Shown here: in pieces, positions 35,595 to 44,700 of the stretch
Position numbering within the stretch: the stretch's first letter is position 1
Layout of the letters: every line of letters begins with the position of its first letter
Made by a program: the position numbers and the translations under genes
The notes under the pieces: generated by a model
What the model saw: only the letters and a program-made list of their open reading frames with translations
Told to the model about the DNA's origin: nothing
Databases searched by the model: none
Assembly: GCF_030381805.1 (NCBI RefSeq)
Contig: NZ_JAUDRH010000006.1
Location: 248,001 to 312,000 of the forward strand
From: Chlorogloeopsis sp. ULAP01
GTDB lineage: Bacteria; Cyanobacteriota; Cyanobacteriia; Cyanobacteriales; Nostocaceae
DNA: 64,000 nt
Direction of reading: 5' to 3'

Positions 35595-36155
35595 CTATAT
35601 ATTCACTATCGGTTTTGACCACTTGTATGGCTGAAATTCCTTATCTAGAGGGGTTTGAGCAATGTGATTTGTATAGTTATGTATGATTTTGATGGCAATG
35701 CCCAAAATTACTTCCAGCACTTGTCTGTTGCTATAGCCAGCCGCGATAAACTCTTCAATCTTACTATCTTCAATCCAACCACGAGTTTGAATCATGCGCT
35801 GGGTAAAATGACGCAAAGTCTGTAGTTTGGGATTATTTAACGGTGTACCGTTGCGAAGCGCTTGAATATCACTGACTGGCATTCCAATCATTTTTGCCAA
35901 GCCAGAATGTGCCGCCATGCAATAATGACATTCATGCTCATAATTTGCAGTCAAATAAATCACTTGTTGTTCAATTGGGCTGAAACTTGTGGTTGCGAAC
36001 AAATCCCATAGCGTTATTGAACCTTTAAGCAAAGCAGGAGCTTCAGCAAAAACACCTTCCAAATTTGGGATAAAACCAAACGTCTTTTGAGCGTGAACTA
36101 AAGCTTCTTTGGAGTCTTCTGGAGCTGTTTCAATTGTGTGAATCGTAAATTCCAT
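35595..36155 (-). CDS. AhpD/carboxymuconolactone decarboxylase family protein
   Basis: A 186-aa alpha-helical protein of the AhpD-like class. The start is the ATG at 36155, preceded by GGAGG; the longer frame to 36287 crosses the operators. The redox motif is EHECHYCMAAHS (E-x3-C-x2-C-x3-H), so it may act as a peroxidase partner or alkylhydroperoxidase-like enzyme. It is transcribed divergently from a TetR regulator, with two palindromic operators between, so it is very probably that regulator's target. Confidence 0.9.
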   Translation of the reverse strand: MEFTIHTIETAPEDSKEALVHAQKTFGFIPNLEGVFAEAPALLKGSITLWDLFATTSFSPIEQQVIYLTANYEHECHYCMAAHSGLAKMIGMPVSDIQALRNGTPLNNPKLQTLRHFTQRMIQTRGWIEDSKIEEFIAAGYSNRQVLEVILGIAIKIIHNYTNHIAQTPLDKEFQPYKWSKPIVNI

Positions 36156-36181
36156 TGGTGAAAACCTCCAACTATCACTAT

Positions 36182-36245
36182 GTAGACAGACTTGTCTACC
36201 CAAGATAGGTGCTAGTATATCTCTAAGGAGACAAACTTGTCTACC
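36182..36245. promoter_or_regulatory. Twin palindromic operators between AhpD-like and TetR genes
   Basis: Two copies of AGACA-N4-TGTCT: GTAGACAGACTTGTCTAC at 36182-36199 and GGAGACAAACTTGTCTACC at 36227-36245. Their centres are about 45 bases apart. They lie in the divergent promoter region, with the second just before the TetR ATG. This layout is that of TetR-family autoregulation. Confidence 0.8.
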
Positions 36246-36254
36246 CCAAAGTTT

Positions 36255-36824
36255 ATGACTCACGAATCTAGTCACACTCGACAACAAATCTTAGAAACAG
36301 CTTCTGAACTTTTCTATCAGAAGGGTATTCAGTATGTAGGCATTAATGAAGTGATTGCCGCTTCAGGTGTTGCTAAACGAACGCTCTATCGTTGGTTTCC
36401 TTCCAAAGACAAGCTCATTGAAGAAGTGATGAAATATCGGGCATCTCAATGGTTGTGTTGGTTTGAAAATGCTGTCAAAGAACGAGGCAATACACCTAAA
36501 GAGCGTTTATTGGCAACCTTTGATGTGTTGCGTGACTGGTATGCTAGTCCTAATTTTCGTGGATGTCCTTTTATTAATGCTGTTCTAGAAATTGCTGATG
36601 CATCTCACAAAGCTCATCAGGTTTCCATTGACTTGCGTGAATCTATTCGACAAATCATTATGCGGTTAGCGGCTGAAGCTGGCGTGCAAAATCCAGAATT
36701 CTTTTCGCAACAGTATCTTCTTTTAATTGGTGGTGCAAGTCTGATGGCAACAATTGAAAAGTCGCCTAATGGAGCAACTTTTGCTCAAAGTGCGCTTTCG
36801 GTGTTAATTGATGCTAGCTTGTAG
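36255..36824 (+). CDS. TetR/AcrR family transcriptional regulator
   Basis: A 189-aa repressor. ATG 36255 (MTHESSHTRQQIL) is chosen over the TTG at 36237, which lies inside the operator. The N-terminal helix-turn-helix is typical: ILETASELFYQKGIQYVGINEVIAASGVAKRTLYRWFPSKDKLIEE (residues about 12-57 with breaks). The C-terminal ligand domain includes PNFRGCPFINAVLEIAD, seen in regulators of small electrophile or redox responses. It is divergent from the AhpD-like gene, which it probably represses through the two palindromes. Confidence 0.93.
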   Translation: MTHESSHTRQQILETASELFYQKGIQYVGINEVIAASGVAKRTLYRWFPSKDKLIEEVMKYRASQWLCWFENAVKERGNTPKERLLATFDVLRDWYASPNFRGCPFINAVLEIADASHKAHQVSIDLRESIRQIIMRLAAEAGVQNPEFFSQQYLLLIGGASLMATIEKSPNGATFAQSALSVLIDASL

Positions 36825-36825
36825 A

Positions 36826-36860
36826 AGGTTTGTAGTAAGCACTTTAGTCCTACAAAAAAT
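36826..36860. repeat. TTTGTAGTAAG..CTTTAG dispersed repeat
   Basis: GGTTTGTAGTAAGCACTTTAG immediately after the TetR stop matches GGTTTGTAGTAAGTGCTTTAG at 38162-38182. It is a small dispersed palindromic element. Confidence 0.7.
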
Positions 36861-37042
36861 TAAAAGATGAACTTTACAAAACTTGACTATTATCAGTATT
36901 GATTGAGTAGCCAAGTCTAATCATACTCTGACGAATTATTTGCTGATTGACAAAGGCTACGCCCCACCGTCACTTGTCATACTTGCGTAAGTCCTGGAGT
37001 ATTATTTGAGTAATTTAGCGACTTGCCCAGATCAATAAATTA

Positions 37043-37420
37043 TTAATCAGGTGATTTCATGTAATAGTTATCGATATAGTCAATTGTTGAATCTTTTTCA
37101 GCGTTTTCTAAATTTTTTTGTTCTTCATTGATTAAATCTATATAAAAGCGTTCATACATTTTGATATCCGAACCACCTTCATAATCTTTTTCATGTTGAG
37201 TATAAGCTGCAATAGAGTGGCCAAAATCTTCTAGCATTACACTTTCATAACCACCAACTTTACTCATCATATAAAGTAATTCTGATAACTCTATTTCAAC
37301 TTTTACTTTCTTCATCTTTGCACCATATTGAATAAAATCTCTAAAATCTCTTATAGAAACAGCTTCTCTTGCGGTAATTTTATTTAGAAAGTTATCAGAG
37401 CAATTGTAGTGAATTCTCAT
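37043..37420 (-). CDS. Hypothetical protein
   Basis: A 125-aa product with AAGGA about 8 bases before its ATG. It is acidic and mostly helical, with no Cys pattern or membrane segment. I do not recognise the family. Sequence such as KVKVEIELSELLYMMSKVGGYE and IDYIDNYYMKSPD shows no catalytic motif. It lies in an accessory stretch next to a decayed Uma2 gene and a toxin-antitoxin pair, so it may be part of mobile or defence-related cargo. Confidence 0.6.
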   Translation of the reverse strand: MRIHYNCSDNFLNKITAREAVSIRDFRDFIQYGAKMKKVKVEIELSELLYMMSKVGGYESVMLEDFGHSIAAYTQHEKDYEGGSDIKMYERFYIDLINEEQKNLENAEKDSTIDYIDNYYMKSPD

Positions 37421-37934
37421 TTTAATTATCCTTTGTACGATTAATAATATTTGCCTAGATTAAGTCTCTACTTGAGTTATTAGCTGGGATTTACTAACTT
37501 AACACCCAGTTTTTATAGATTATAAATATCTGTATAATATTATGACAAGTATTTTATTTAACAAGTAAAAATAAATTACGAGTATGTCTACTAGTTAATA
37601 GTTGTTAACTATTCTTAAACAATTATGTTGTAATGTAGATAAAAAATACAATCAAAAGTTCTATGACAGTAGAATTAATTAACAAAAAAGCTTGGAATAG
37701 CTAAGAATTTGGTGAATTATTTCAGTTCATTTAGAAGAAATTGAAAATGTTTCCTTAGGATCGAGTTGCCAACTTTAACTCTGAACTGATGACTTACTCT
37801 TATAAAATTTATGAAAAATAAAAAATAACCTAAGTGGATGGAATTTTCAAACTCAAGTTACTAAATACTAGATTTTGCAGATATAGAGCGTAGGTAAGCA
37901 TTAGCTTCAGAGGAACGCAAAAAATTCTCACTAC
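37421..37934. other. AT-rich gene-free region
   Basis: About 510 bases of AT-rich DNA without a supported gene or repeat. It probably holds the promoter of the hypothetical protein. Confidence 0.45.
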
Positions 37935-37937
37935 TGA

Positions 37938-38154
37938 TGCCTGATTTGTGATTGAACTCCGTTGTGAATCTGATCGCCCCCAACATTTGTAAGAGAAAAT
38001 GCAGGATTACCTAGAAAATGATTTGCGCTTGGGTTGGCTGATTAATTTTCAAGACGAACAAGTGGAGATTTACCGATCAGGGCAACCTGTAGAAGTTGTT
38101 CAAATCCCGGCTGTACTTTCTGGTAAAGAGGTTTTACCTGAGTTTGAGCTATAG
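37938..38154 (+). pseudogene. Uma2-family (DUF820) nuclease remnant
   Basis: The last third of a Uma2/PD-(D/E)XK gene. CTGATTTGTGATTGAACTC would read PDFVIEL if one T were restored, so there is a frameshift near 37946. The frame then gives VIELRCESDRPQHL, a TAA at 37990-37992, and continues as EKMQDYLENDLRLGWLI and VEIYRSGQPVEV up to LPEFEL and a TAG at 38152. The catalytic E-x-K region is partly present but the N-terminal half is missing. It cannot make a normal protein. Confidence 0.8.
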
Positions 38155-38204
38155 TTGTAAATGGTTTGTAGTAAGTGCTTTAGCGCCAAAAACTAAAAAT
38201 CGTG

Positions 38205-38441
38205 TTAACGATTGTTAGAATCATTTCTGTGCCTGCTTTCTAGCCTTGCGTTAGTTCTCGCACGGATGCTATTTAAACGTCTAAATTTTAGTTTAAAAAC
38301 CTGTTTGATTTTGACTTTTAGCTCTTGCCTAATTTTTTGCCTTTCTGTTTCTAAGGCTATTAATTCCTGTGCGCGTTTCTCGATTTTTTCTTGGCGCTCT
38401 ATCGGTAGTTCGTTTATTTTTTCTCTCAGACTTTTACCCAT
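38205..38441 (-). CDS. Degenerate antitoxin (XRE-type pair of HigB-like toxin)
   Basis: A 78-aa product. The first 30 residues (MGKSLREKINELPIERQ, then KIEKRAQELIALE) match antitoxins that accompany this toxin family. After that the expected XRE helix-turn-helix is not recognisable. The sequence becomes very basic (VKIKQVFKLKFRRLN) and stops early; such antitoxins are about 100 residues. Base changes and a probable frameshift have eroded the DNA-binding part. It overlaps the toxin stop by 8 bases, so toxin and antitoxin stay coupled. Confidence 0.6.
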   Translation of the reverse strand: MGKSLREKINELPIERQEKIEKRAQELIALETERQKIRQELKVKIKQVFKLKFRRLNSIRARTNARLESRHRNDSNNR

Positions 38442-38805
38442 TATCTTTACCGTCTGTTTTTAATTTCGAGAGATGAGCTTCATACCGCATATCAGCAGTT
38501 TTTATGAGTCGCTTGTAAAAACGTTTTTGACTAACACTGGACTTATCACCTGCTACCAGTAAGATGGCTTGTCTTTTAGGATCAAAGGCAAATGCTACAC
38601 GCCAAACTCCATCACAAGCATCAAAACGCAACTCTTTCATATTGCTGTACTTAGACCCATTAAGGGTATCAACATGAGGACGTTTTAGTGTTGGGCCAAA
38701 TTCTTCTAGTAACTTTGCTGTAGCAAGTAACTCATCTTGTACATCTTTAGGCAAATCATTAAATTCTGGCTCAAAATCATCATGAAGTTCAACTGTCCAT
38801 TCCAC
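38434..38805 (-). CDS. Type II toxin, RelE/HigB-like (phage Gp49-like)
   Basis: A 123-aa toxin of the phage-derived Gp49-like/HigB family, ribosome-dependent mRNA interferases. Signatures: EPEFNDLPKDVQDELLATAKLLEEFGP at residues 12-38 (with breaks), then LNGSKYSNMKELRFD, and the core VWRVAFAFDPKRQAILLVAGDK with the basic residues usual for the active site. YKRLIKTADMRYEAHL closes the domain. The toxin is first and the antitoxin second, which is the normal order of this subgroup. The toxin looks intact while the partner is decayed. Confidence 0.88.
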   Translation of the reverse strand: MEWTVELHDDFEPEFNDLPKDVQDELLATAKLLEEFGPTLKRPHVDTLNGSKYSNMKELRFDACDGVWRVAFAFDPKRQAILLVAGDKSSVSQKRFYKRLIKTADMRYEAHLSKLKTDGKDNG

Positions 38806-38974
38806 TAACTTATTATGCTAAAAAATTTGTATGTTTTCAAGTTTATGTCATCACATATATTTTCTTATTTCTGAATATATGCCATTACCTTACAATAAGC
38901 ATGAGCGGTTGTGGCTCCTATAATTTATCTCCGCGTCTAGTTATCTCCATGTCCCCGCGTCCTCATTTTTTGCT

Positions 38975-39145
38975 TCACGGTGGTTCATTATGTGTCCTCC
39001 ACTGATTAATTTCACCAGCTTGTTGATTATTCAATAGTTTGCAACTAATCGAAGGGTAAATATAAAGTATTGCGATCGCAACTACTACAAAGAACCAAGT
39101 AATACAAACCATCCAAGACTTTACGCGAGATGGCTTTGCTCCCAT
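38975..39145 (-). CDS. Putative 56-aa single-helix membrane protein
   Basis: ATG at 39145, TGA at 38975. The product has a basic start (MGAKPSRVKSWM), one hydrophobic helix (VCITWFFVVVAIAILYIY), then a hydrophilic tail with NNQQAGEINQW. It starts 20 bases after the stop of the phycobilin lyase gene on the same strand, so the two may be co-transcribed. No family recognised and no clear Shine-Dalgarno site. Membrane topology follows from the sequence; function does not. Confidence 0.45.
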   Translation of the reverse strand: MGAKPSRVKSWMVCITWFFVVVAIAILYIYPSISCKLLNNQQAGEINQWRTHNEPP

Positions 39146-39165
39146 AACAATTACAATAGAACTAT

Positions 39166-39702
39166 TTAAATCCTTTTTTCCAAATACTGGCCAATCATTA
39201 ATTGTTCGCCTGCACGGGAGATAATTGACTGGCGCGTTCTATATTTACTACCAACAAGCTTTAATTCTTCCTCAAATACGGAACCATTATACTCAGTTCG
39301 CAAACAGAGAGTTGTAGGGTTGGGAAAGAAATACTGGGCAGTGACTGGTTTGGCTGTAGCGAAACCACGATCGCGATACAGTATGTTTCCCTTTGCCCCA
39401 AATAAGGTTTTTCCCTTAGATTCCTTCCTTCCGGAGATAGAATCAGTGCTTTCCCAGATCACTTCGGCACCACATACTAAACTCACCGCGTCAGGCAAAT
39501 TGTGCATTTGAGCTAGCTGTTGCAATTCATCACACCTCTGCTCTAAGTACCGGATAGTAATGATACTAACCATTTCTTTTGTTTCTCCCTCCGGCAACGT
39601 ATAGTAGCGCCGTTCTGAGCGCCACTTGCCCACTGATGCTTGGAAAAATTCTATAAGCAGGGATTCGTTAGTTGTTTGTACAAGTTGTTGCGGTGATGTC
39701 AC
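39166..39702 (-). CDS. Phycobiliprotein chromophore lyase, CpcS/CpeS family
   Basis: A 178-aa lipocalin-like lyase that attaches bilin chromophores to phycobiliprotein cysteines. Strong family features: IEFFQASVGKWRSERRYYTLP, a CG-x-E-VIWES segment, and the C-terminal block GNILYRDRGFATAKP, FFPNPTTLCLRTEYNG, RTRQSIISRAGEQ, ending MIGQYLEKRI. Length and ending are typical of the CpcS/CpeS group. The exact bilin and acceptor site cannot be told. It is upstream of the small membrane ORF and not near phycobilisome structural genes. Confidence 0.92.
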   Translation of the reverse strand: MTSPQQLVQTTNESLLIEFFQASVGKWRSERRYYTLPEGETKEMVSIITIRYLEQRCDELQQLAQMHNLPDAVSLVCGAEVIWESTDSISGRKESKGKTLFGAKGNILYRDRGFATAKPVTAQYFFPNPTTLCLRTEYNGSVFEEELKLVGSKYRTRQSIISRAGEQLMIGQYLEKRI

Positions 39703-40384
39703 TGGTAGCCTTCCTTGCGCAAAGTTAATTCACACTGAGTTTTGATCGGAAATACATGATGTGTATCCTTCATTTCTAAAACTTTATTTTTCTTAATATA
39801 AACTAAATACTTCAAGAATTACTGATAGTTTTGCTACAGTGCGGTAAATGGTTCTTGTTTATTAGATCTCATGCCACTGCGATCGCGTCACCCTATTCTT
39901 GAGATGTCGTCTAAAATATAGGCTTTTAATATTAGCCTCAAATTTGTCATAGTAAAAACATGACTTTAGTCACTGCTACATACGTGACTTTCTTGCCATG
40001 TGTCTTCCAAGCTTCAGTCTATAGGATAGTAATAGAGAAACAAGCTAGCGGTAAAAGGCTGATTTTGGTTGTTAAAAGCCTTATACCAACAAGCAGATGG
40101 AAAGTTAGTTAAAAACATTTATACTTTCTTTTTAGAATTACTAAGATTTCCATCGGTTACTCAGATTTTTCTGTATGTGACCAAATTCAATAGTATTGAT
40201 CATTTTGTCTATTGATATAATTATATGTCTTTATTTATACAAGTATTTTGCATGAATATTGCTAGTATATTTTTCATTTTGCAGAGGATTCTCTAGTGTC
40301 TATGCCGCAGGTTACCTTAGTTGAAATTACTTGTTATATAGACGGGCTTTATAGCTACAAACTTCCTTGGTAGGAGCCAAATCC
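39703..40384. other. Gene-free divergent region
   Basis: About 680 bases between the lyase and the RND adaptor. HIP1-like GCGATCGCG near 39891. No ORF, RNA or repeat supported; promoters in both directions are expected. Confidence 0.5.
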
Positions 40385-41755
40385 ATGATTCGCGAAGGAA
40401 AAAAGCCGCGTAAATTCGTTCAAAATCCCGCTTTGATGTTGGGTTCACCTATCTATTGGCTAGCTAGCTTGCTAGGTATCGCGTTGCTAATCGGAGGTTG
40501 TGGCTCGTTTCCCAAAGAATCAGCCGAGGCTCAACAAGAGCGTCGTGGCTCACAAGCAGCTAGTGCAACGCCTGTGGATGTGGCAATCGCCCGCAAGGAT
40601 TTACTGCAACAGCAACTAGAGTATACAGGCACTACTACACCATACCGGACTGTATCATTGCGATCGCAGGTGGAAGGAAGGCTTGTGGCTTTGAATGTAG
40701 ATGTGGGGGATATACTCACACAAGGACAAATTGTTGGGCAGGTGGATGATGTGCTATTAAGGACAGCATTAAATCAAGCGGAAGCTGAACTAGCCGCCCT
40801 GCAATCAGAAGTAGCCAGAGCAAATACTCAAGTCAGTAATGCTCGTGCGGAAGTAGAGCGGGCGAGACTTGTAGTAACTCAAGCTCAAGCAGATGCACAA
40901 AGGCAAGAAAAACTTTTTAAAGAAGGAGCGATCGCCCAACAAGCGGCTGAACAAGCACGTACTACTGCCCAAACTGCTGTGCAAGCATTACGTGCCGCCG
41001 AAGAGCAAGTGCGTACAGAACAGCAAGCAGTAGCTGCTGCCAAAGGTAGATTAACTGCTCAAAAAGCTGTAGTGGCACAAGCACAAGAACGCAGATCCTA
41101 TACAAGACTGACATCTCCAATTGCTGGTGCAGTATTAGAAAAGGTTACAGAACCAGGTAACCTTTTACAACCAGGCAATGAAGTATTAAAAATTGGTGAT
41201 TTTAGCCGTGTTAAAGTTGCAGTTCAACTTTCTGAGTTAGAACTGGCAAATATTCAGGTAGGGCAATCTGTACAAGTGCGCTTAGATGCCTTTCCTAATG
41301 AAAGTTACATTGGTACGGTAACACGCATCTCCCCAGCAGCCGATACTACCGCTCGCTTAGTACCAGTGGAAATAGTGATTCCCAACAGTGATGGCAGAAT
41401 TGGCAGTGGGCTGCTAGCCAGAGCAAGTTTTGTTAGTAAAGGAGAAGAACAAGTAGTAGTACCGTTGACAGCCATTCAGGGAGTACAGAAAGAACAAGAA
41501 AACCGAAATTTAAAATCGACAGACGAAAATACTCAGGGACAAGTATTTGTGGTGTCAAAAACAGAAGATTCAACAAAAGTTACAGCGAGAACCGTCACTT
41601 TGGGTAAACGTGCTGATGGCAAAGTAGAAGTTATATCTGGCTTACAACCAGGTGAAGCTTATGTAGTGCGGAGTGGCAAGCCGTTACAAGATGGTAATGC
41701 TGTAAGTCTTTCAATTCTCTCTGAGAAATTAGACTCAACTTCGACAGGGAAATAG
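40385..41755 (+). CDS. RND efflux periplasmic adaptor (membrane fusion protein)
   Basis: A 456-aa HlyD/AcrA-type adaptor. The start is ATG 40385, with AGGAG 8 bases upstream. An N-terminal hydrophobic segment ends in GGCGSF, a likely lipobox. The beta-barrel/lipoyl half-motif GTTTPYRTVSLRSQVEGRL, a long coiled-coil hairpin (AELAALQSEVARA, KLFKEGAIAQQAAEQARTTA), a second lipoyl half (RLTSPIAGAVLEKVTEPG) and a beta-barrel follow. It bridges the inner-membrane pump encoded 34 bases downstream to an outer-membrane channel, which is not in the window. Confidence 0.95.
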   Translation: MIREGKKPRKFVQNPALMLGSPIYWLASLLGIALLIGGCGSFPKESAEAQQERRGSQAASATPVDVAIARKDLLQQQLEYTGTTTPYRTVSLRSQVEGRLVALNVDVGDILTQGQIVGQVDDVLLRTALNQAEAELAALQSEVARANTQVSNARAEVERARLVVTQAQADAQRQEKLFKEGAIAQQAAEQARTTAQTAVQALRAAEEQVRTEQQAVAAAKGRLTAQKAVVAQAQERRSYTRLTSPIAGAVLEKVTEPGNLLQPGNEVLKIGDFSRVKVAVQLSELELANIQVGQSVQVRLDAFPNESYIGTVTRISPAADTTARLVPVEIVIPNSDGRIGSGLLARASFVSKGEEQVVVPLTAIQGVQKEQENRNLKSTDENTQGQVFVVSKTEDSTKVTARTVTLGKRADGKVEVISGLQPGEAYVVRSGKPLQDGNAVSLSILSEKLDSTSTGK

Positions 41756-41789
41756 AAATTGTTTTTGTCTGAATTTTAAATTTAGAAAA

Positions 41790-44700
41790 ATGCAGCAAAC
41801 AAAAAAGATTGGGGGATTTAGTATCAGTGCCCTTGCTATCCGCCAGCACATTGGCACACTCATGCTTACCTTGGCAGTGATTGTAATGGGTTTCTTTTTC
41901 ATCACTAAACTACCAGTAGATTTGCTGCCATCAATTACTTATCCCCGGATTGGTGTGCGGGTACAAGCTCCTGGAATTTCACCTGAGGTAGGAGTTGATG
42001 AAATTACCAAACCATTAGAAGAAGCTTTTGCCGCAACTGAGGGCGTAGTGCAGGTTTTTTCCCAAACTCGTGAAGGGCAGGTAAATTTGGATCTGTTCTT
42101 TCTACCAGGAGGCAATATTGATCAAGCTCTCAATGATGCGACGGCGGCATTTAACAGAGCTAGAAGTGGTTTGCCAGATACTATCGAAGAACCCCGCATA
42201 TTTAAATTCGATCCCTCCCAATCACCTGTTTACGAAATGGCGTTGACTTCGCCTTCTTTAGAAGGTGTTGATTTGCGGGTATTTGCCGAAGAAGAATTAG
42301 CCCGCGAGCTAAGTGTGGTGTCAGGAGTGGCAGGGGTAGATGTATCGGGAGGAGTACAAGAAGAAGTCAGAGTCAATATTGATTTAGATCGCTTGCAAGC
42401 TCTTGGTGTTGGTTTAACAGATGTACTCAATGAACTGACAAGCCGTAACCAAGATATTTCTGGCGGTAGAATTTTTGGACAAAATTCCGAACCTCTCACC
42501 CGCACTGTCGGGCGTTTTAAAGACGCTAAAGAAATCCGTAATCTTTCTTTTGAAGTTTCTTCCCCTTCCCCCACTTCCTCTACTTCAGGGCAAGTACAAG
42601 GCACTACCCCTACTACTTCCCCGCTTCCCAGACGTGTGTATCTGCGTGACTTTGCTGAGGTTATTGACGGTACCGAAAACCAACGTCTGTTCGTCTTACT
42701 CAACGGAGAATCGGCAGTCAAAATCAGCATTCAAAAACAACCAGATGCCAACACCATCGATGTTGTTGATGGAGTGAAAAAGCGACTGGAAGAATTGAGA
42801 CAATCTGGTGTTGTTCCACAAGAGGCAGTTCTCACACCTACTTTGGATGAGTCACGATTTATTCGCAATTCTATTGCTAACGTCACTACTTCCGGGTTAG
42901 TAGGAGCAGCACTTGCCGCGATCGCTGTTTTGTTATTTCTCGGTTCAGTACGGCAAACTCTAATTATTGTATTTGCTATTCCTTTGGCAACCCTCGCTGC
43001 AATCATTTTGATGGGATTATTTGGCTTATCCCTAAATATTTTCAGCTTGGGTGGTTTGGCATTGGGTGTGGGTATTGTGGTGGATAACTCCATCGTGATG
43101 TTGGAGAATATTGCCGAGGGTGCAGGCATGACTCCCGGCAAAGATACGAGAACTCGCCTTAGCCCACTGCGACTGATTCAACAGGCAGAACAAAGTAGCC
43201 AGGAAGTAGAATCAGCATTGCTGGCTTCTACTAGCACGAATTTAGTTGCTGTATTGCCGTTTTTGTTGATTGGTGGCTTTATTTCACTACTATTCAATGA
43301 GTTAGTTCTCACTATTAGTTTTTCTGTTGCCGCTTCTATCCTGATTGCTGTAACCGTAGTGCCGATGCTCACTTCTCGAATGCTGGCATGGCGCTTTTCC
43401 AGTGGTATGAGTGATTTCTGGTTTTTACGGGAGTTTAATAGTCGTTTTGATGCCGCAACCAGAGGATATAGCGCTTTGTTGAGTAAAATATTGCGTTTTC
43501 GATTGTTAACAGTGGCGATCGCTATTATCCTACTTGGTGGTGGCAGCTTGTGGATGATACCGCAAATTTCCCAAGAGATTTTACCCCGTATTAATACCGG
43601 ACAAGCCAATTTATTCGCTCAATTTCCTCCCGGTACTCCTTTAGAAAATAATCAAAAAGTCATGGCTGCGGTTAATGATATCCTCAGCCGTCAGCCAGAA
43701 ACAGAATACGTATTTTCAACAATTGGAGGTGGTTTATTTGGTAGCAATACTACTGAAAACCCCTTGCGGAGTTCCAGTACCATCACCCTCAAACCTGGTT
43801 CAGACGTAGAAGCCTATGTGGAACGAGTTACTCAAGAGTTTAACAAACTAAATTTAGCCGGTATTCGCTTACGTTTATCTCCCGGACAAGTACGAGGTTT
43901 AATTCTCACTAATTCTCCCGTTCGTGGTGCTGAAGTTGATATTATCCTGCAAGGAAATGACGCAGACACCTTACAAAAAGCCGGAGAGCAATTACTGGCA
44001 AATTTGGAAGAAAAAGTCACCTTAGCTAGATTTCGTCCCGATGCAGATGCGCGTCAACCAGAAATTCAGATTCTTCCCGACTGGGAGCGGGTTGCAGCTT
44101 TGGGATTGACTACTAGAGAAATTGGTGACACAATCGCAACTGCAATTCAAGGTAGCGTACCCACACAGTTGCAACGGGGCAATCGTCTTGTAGATGTGCG
44201 GGTGCAATTAGATGAAGAATCTGTGCAAACACCTTCGCAACTACAAAGATTGCCTTTATTTGTGGAAAATAATCGCCAAGTGCGCCTGAGCGATGTGGCA
44301 AGTATTGTAGATGCCCAAGCTCCTGGAGAAATTCAACGCATTAACCAGCGTCAGGTGTACATTATTGCTGGGAATTTGACGGAAGGAGCAAGTCTTAGCG
44401 ATGCCCAAGCACAGGTAGATAATGTATTAAACAGTTTCCAATTTCCTCAAGGTGTGAGTGTCTTGCCCAGTTCCACCGCAGAATCTAATCGGCAATTGCA
44501 AAATTCTCTACAGTTGTTAGGGGGATTGGCTAGCTTTTTAGTTTTCGTAGTCATGGCAGTGCAATATAATTCACTGATTGACCCCTTAGTAATTATGTTT
44601 ACTATCCCACTAGCATTAGCTGGGGGTGTTTTTGGCCTTTATATTACCCAAACAGCCATTGGCGCAACGGTAATTGTTGGTGCTGTGTTACTTGTTGGTA

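Noticed and set aside
38156..38190. Attachment site (att) flanking the Uma2/toxin stretch, because of the shared GGTTTGTAGTAAG sequences at 36.8 and 38.2 kb
   Set aside because: No integrase in the window and the element resembles a dispersed palindrome, not a tRNA-end duplication.
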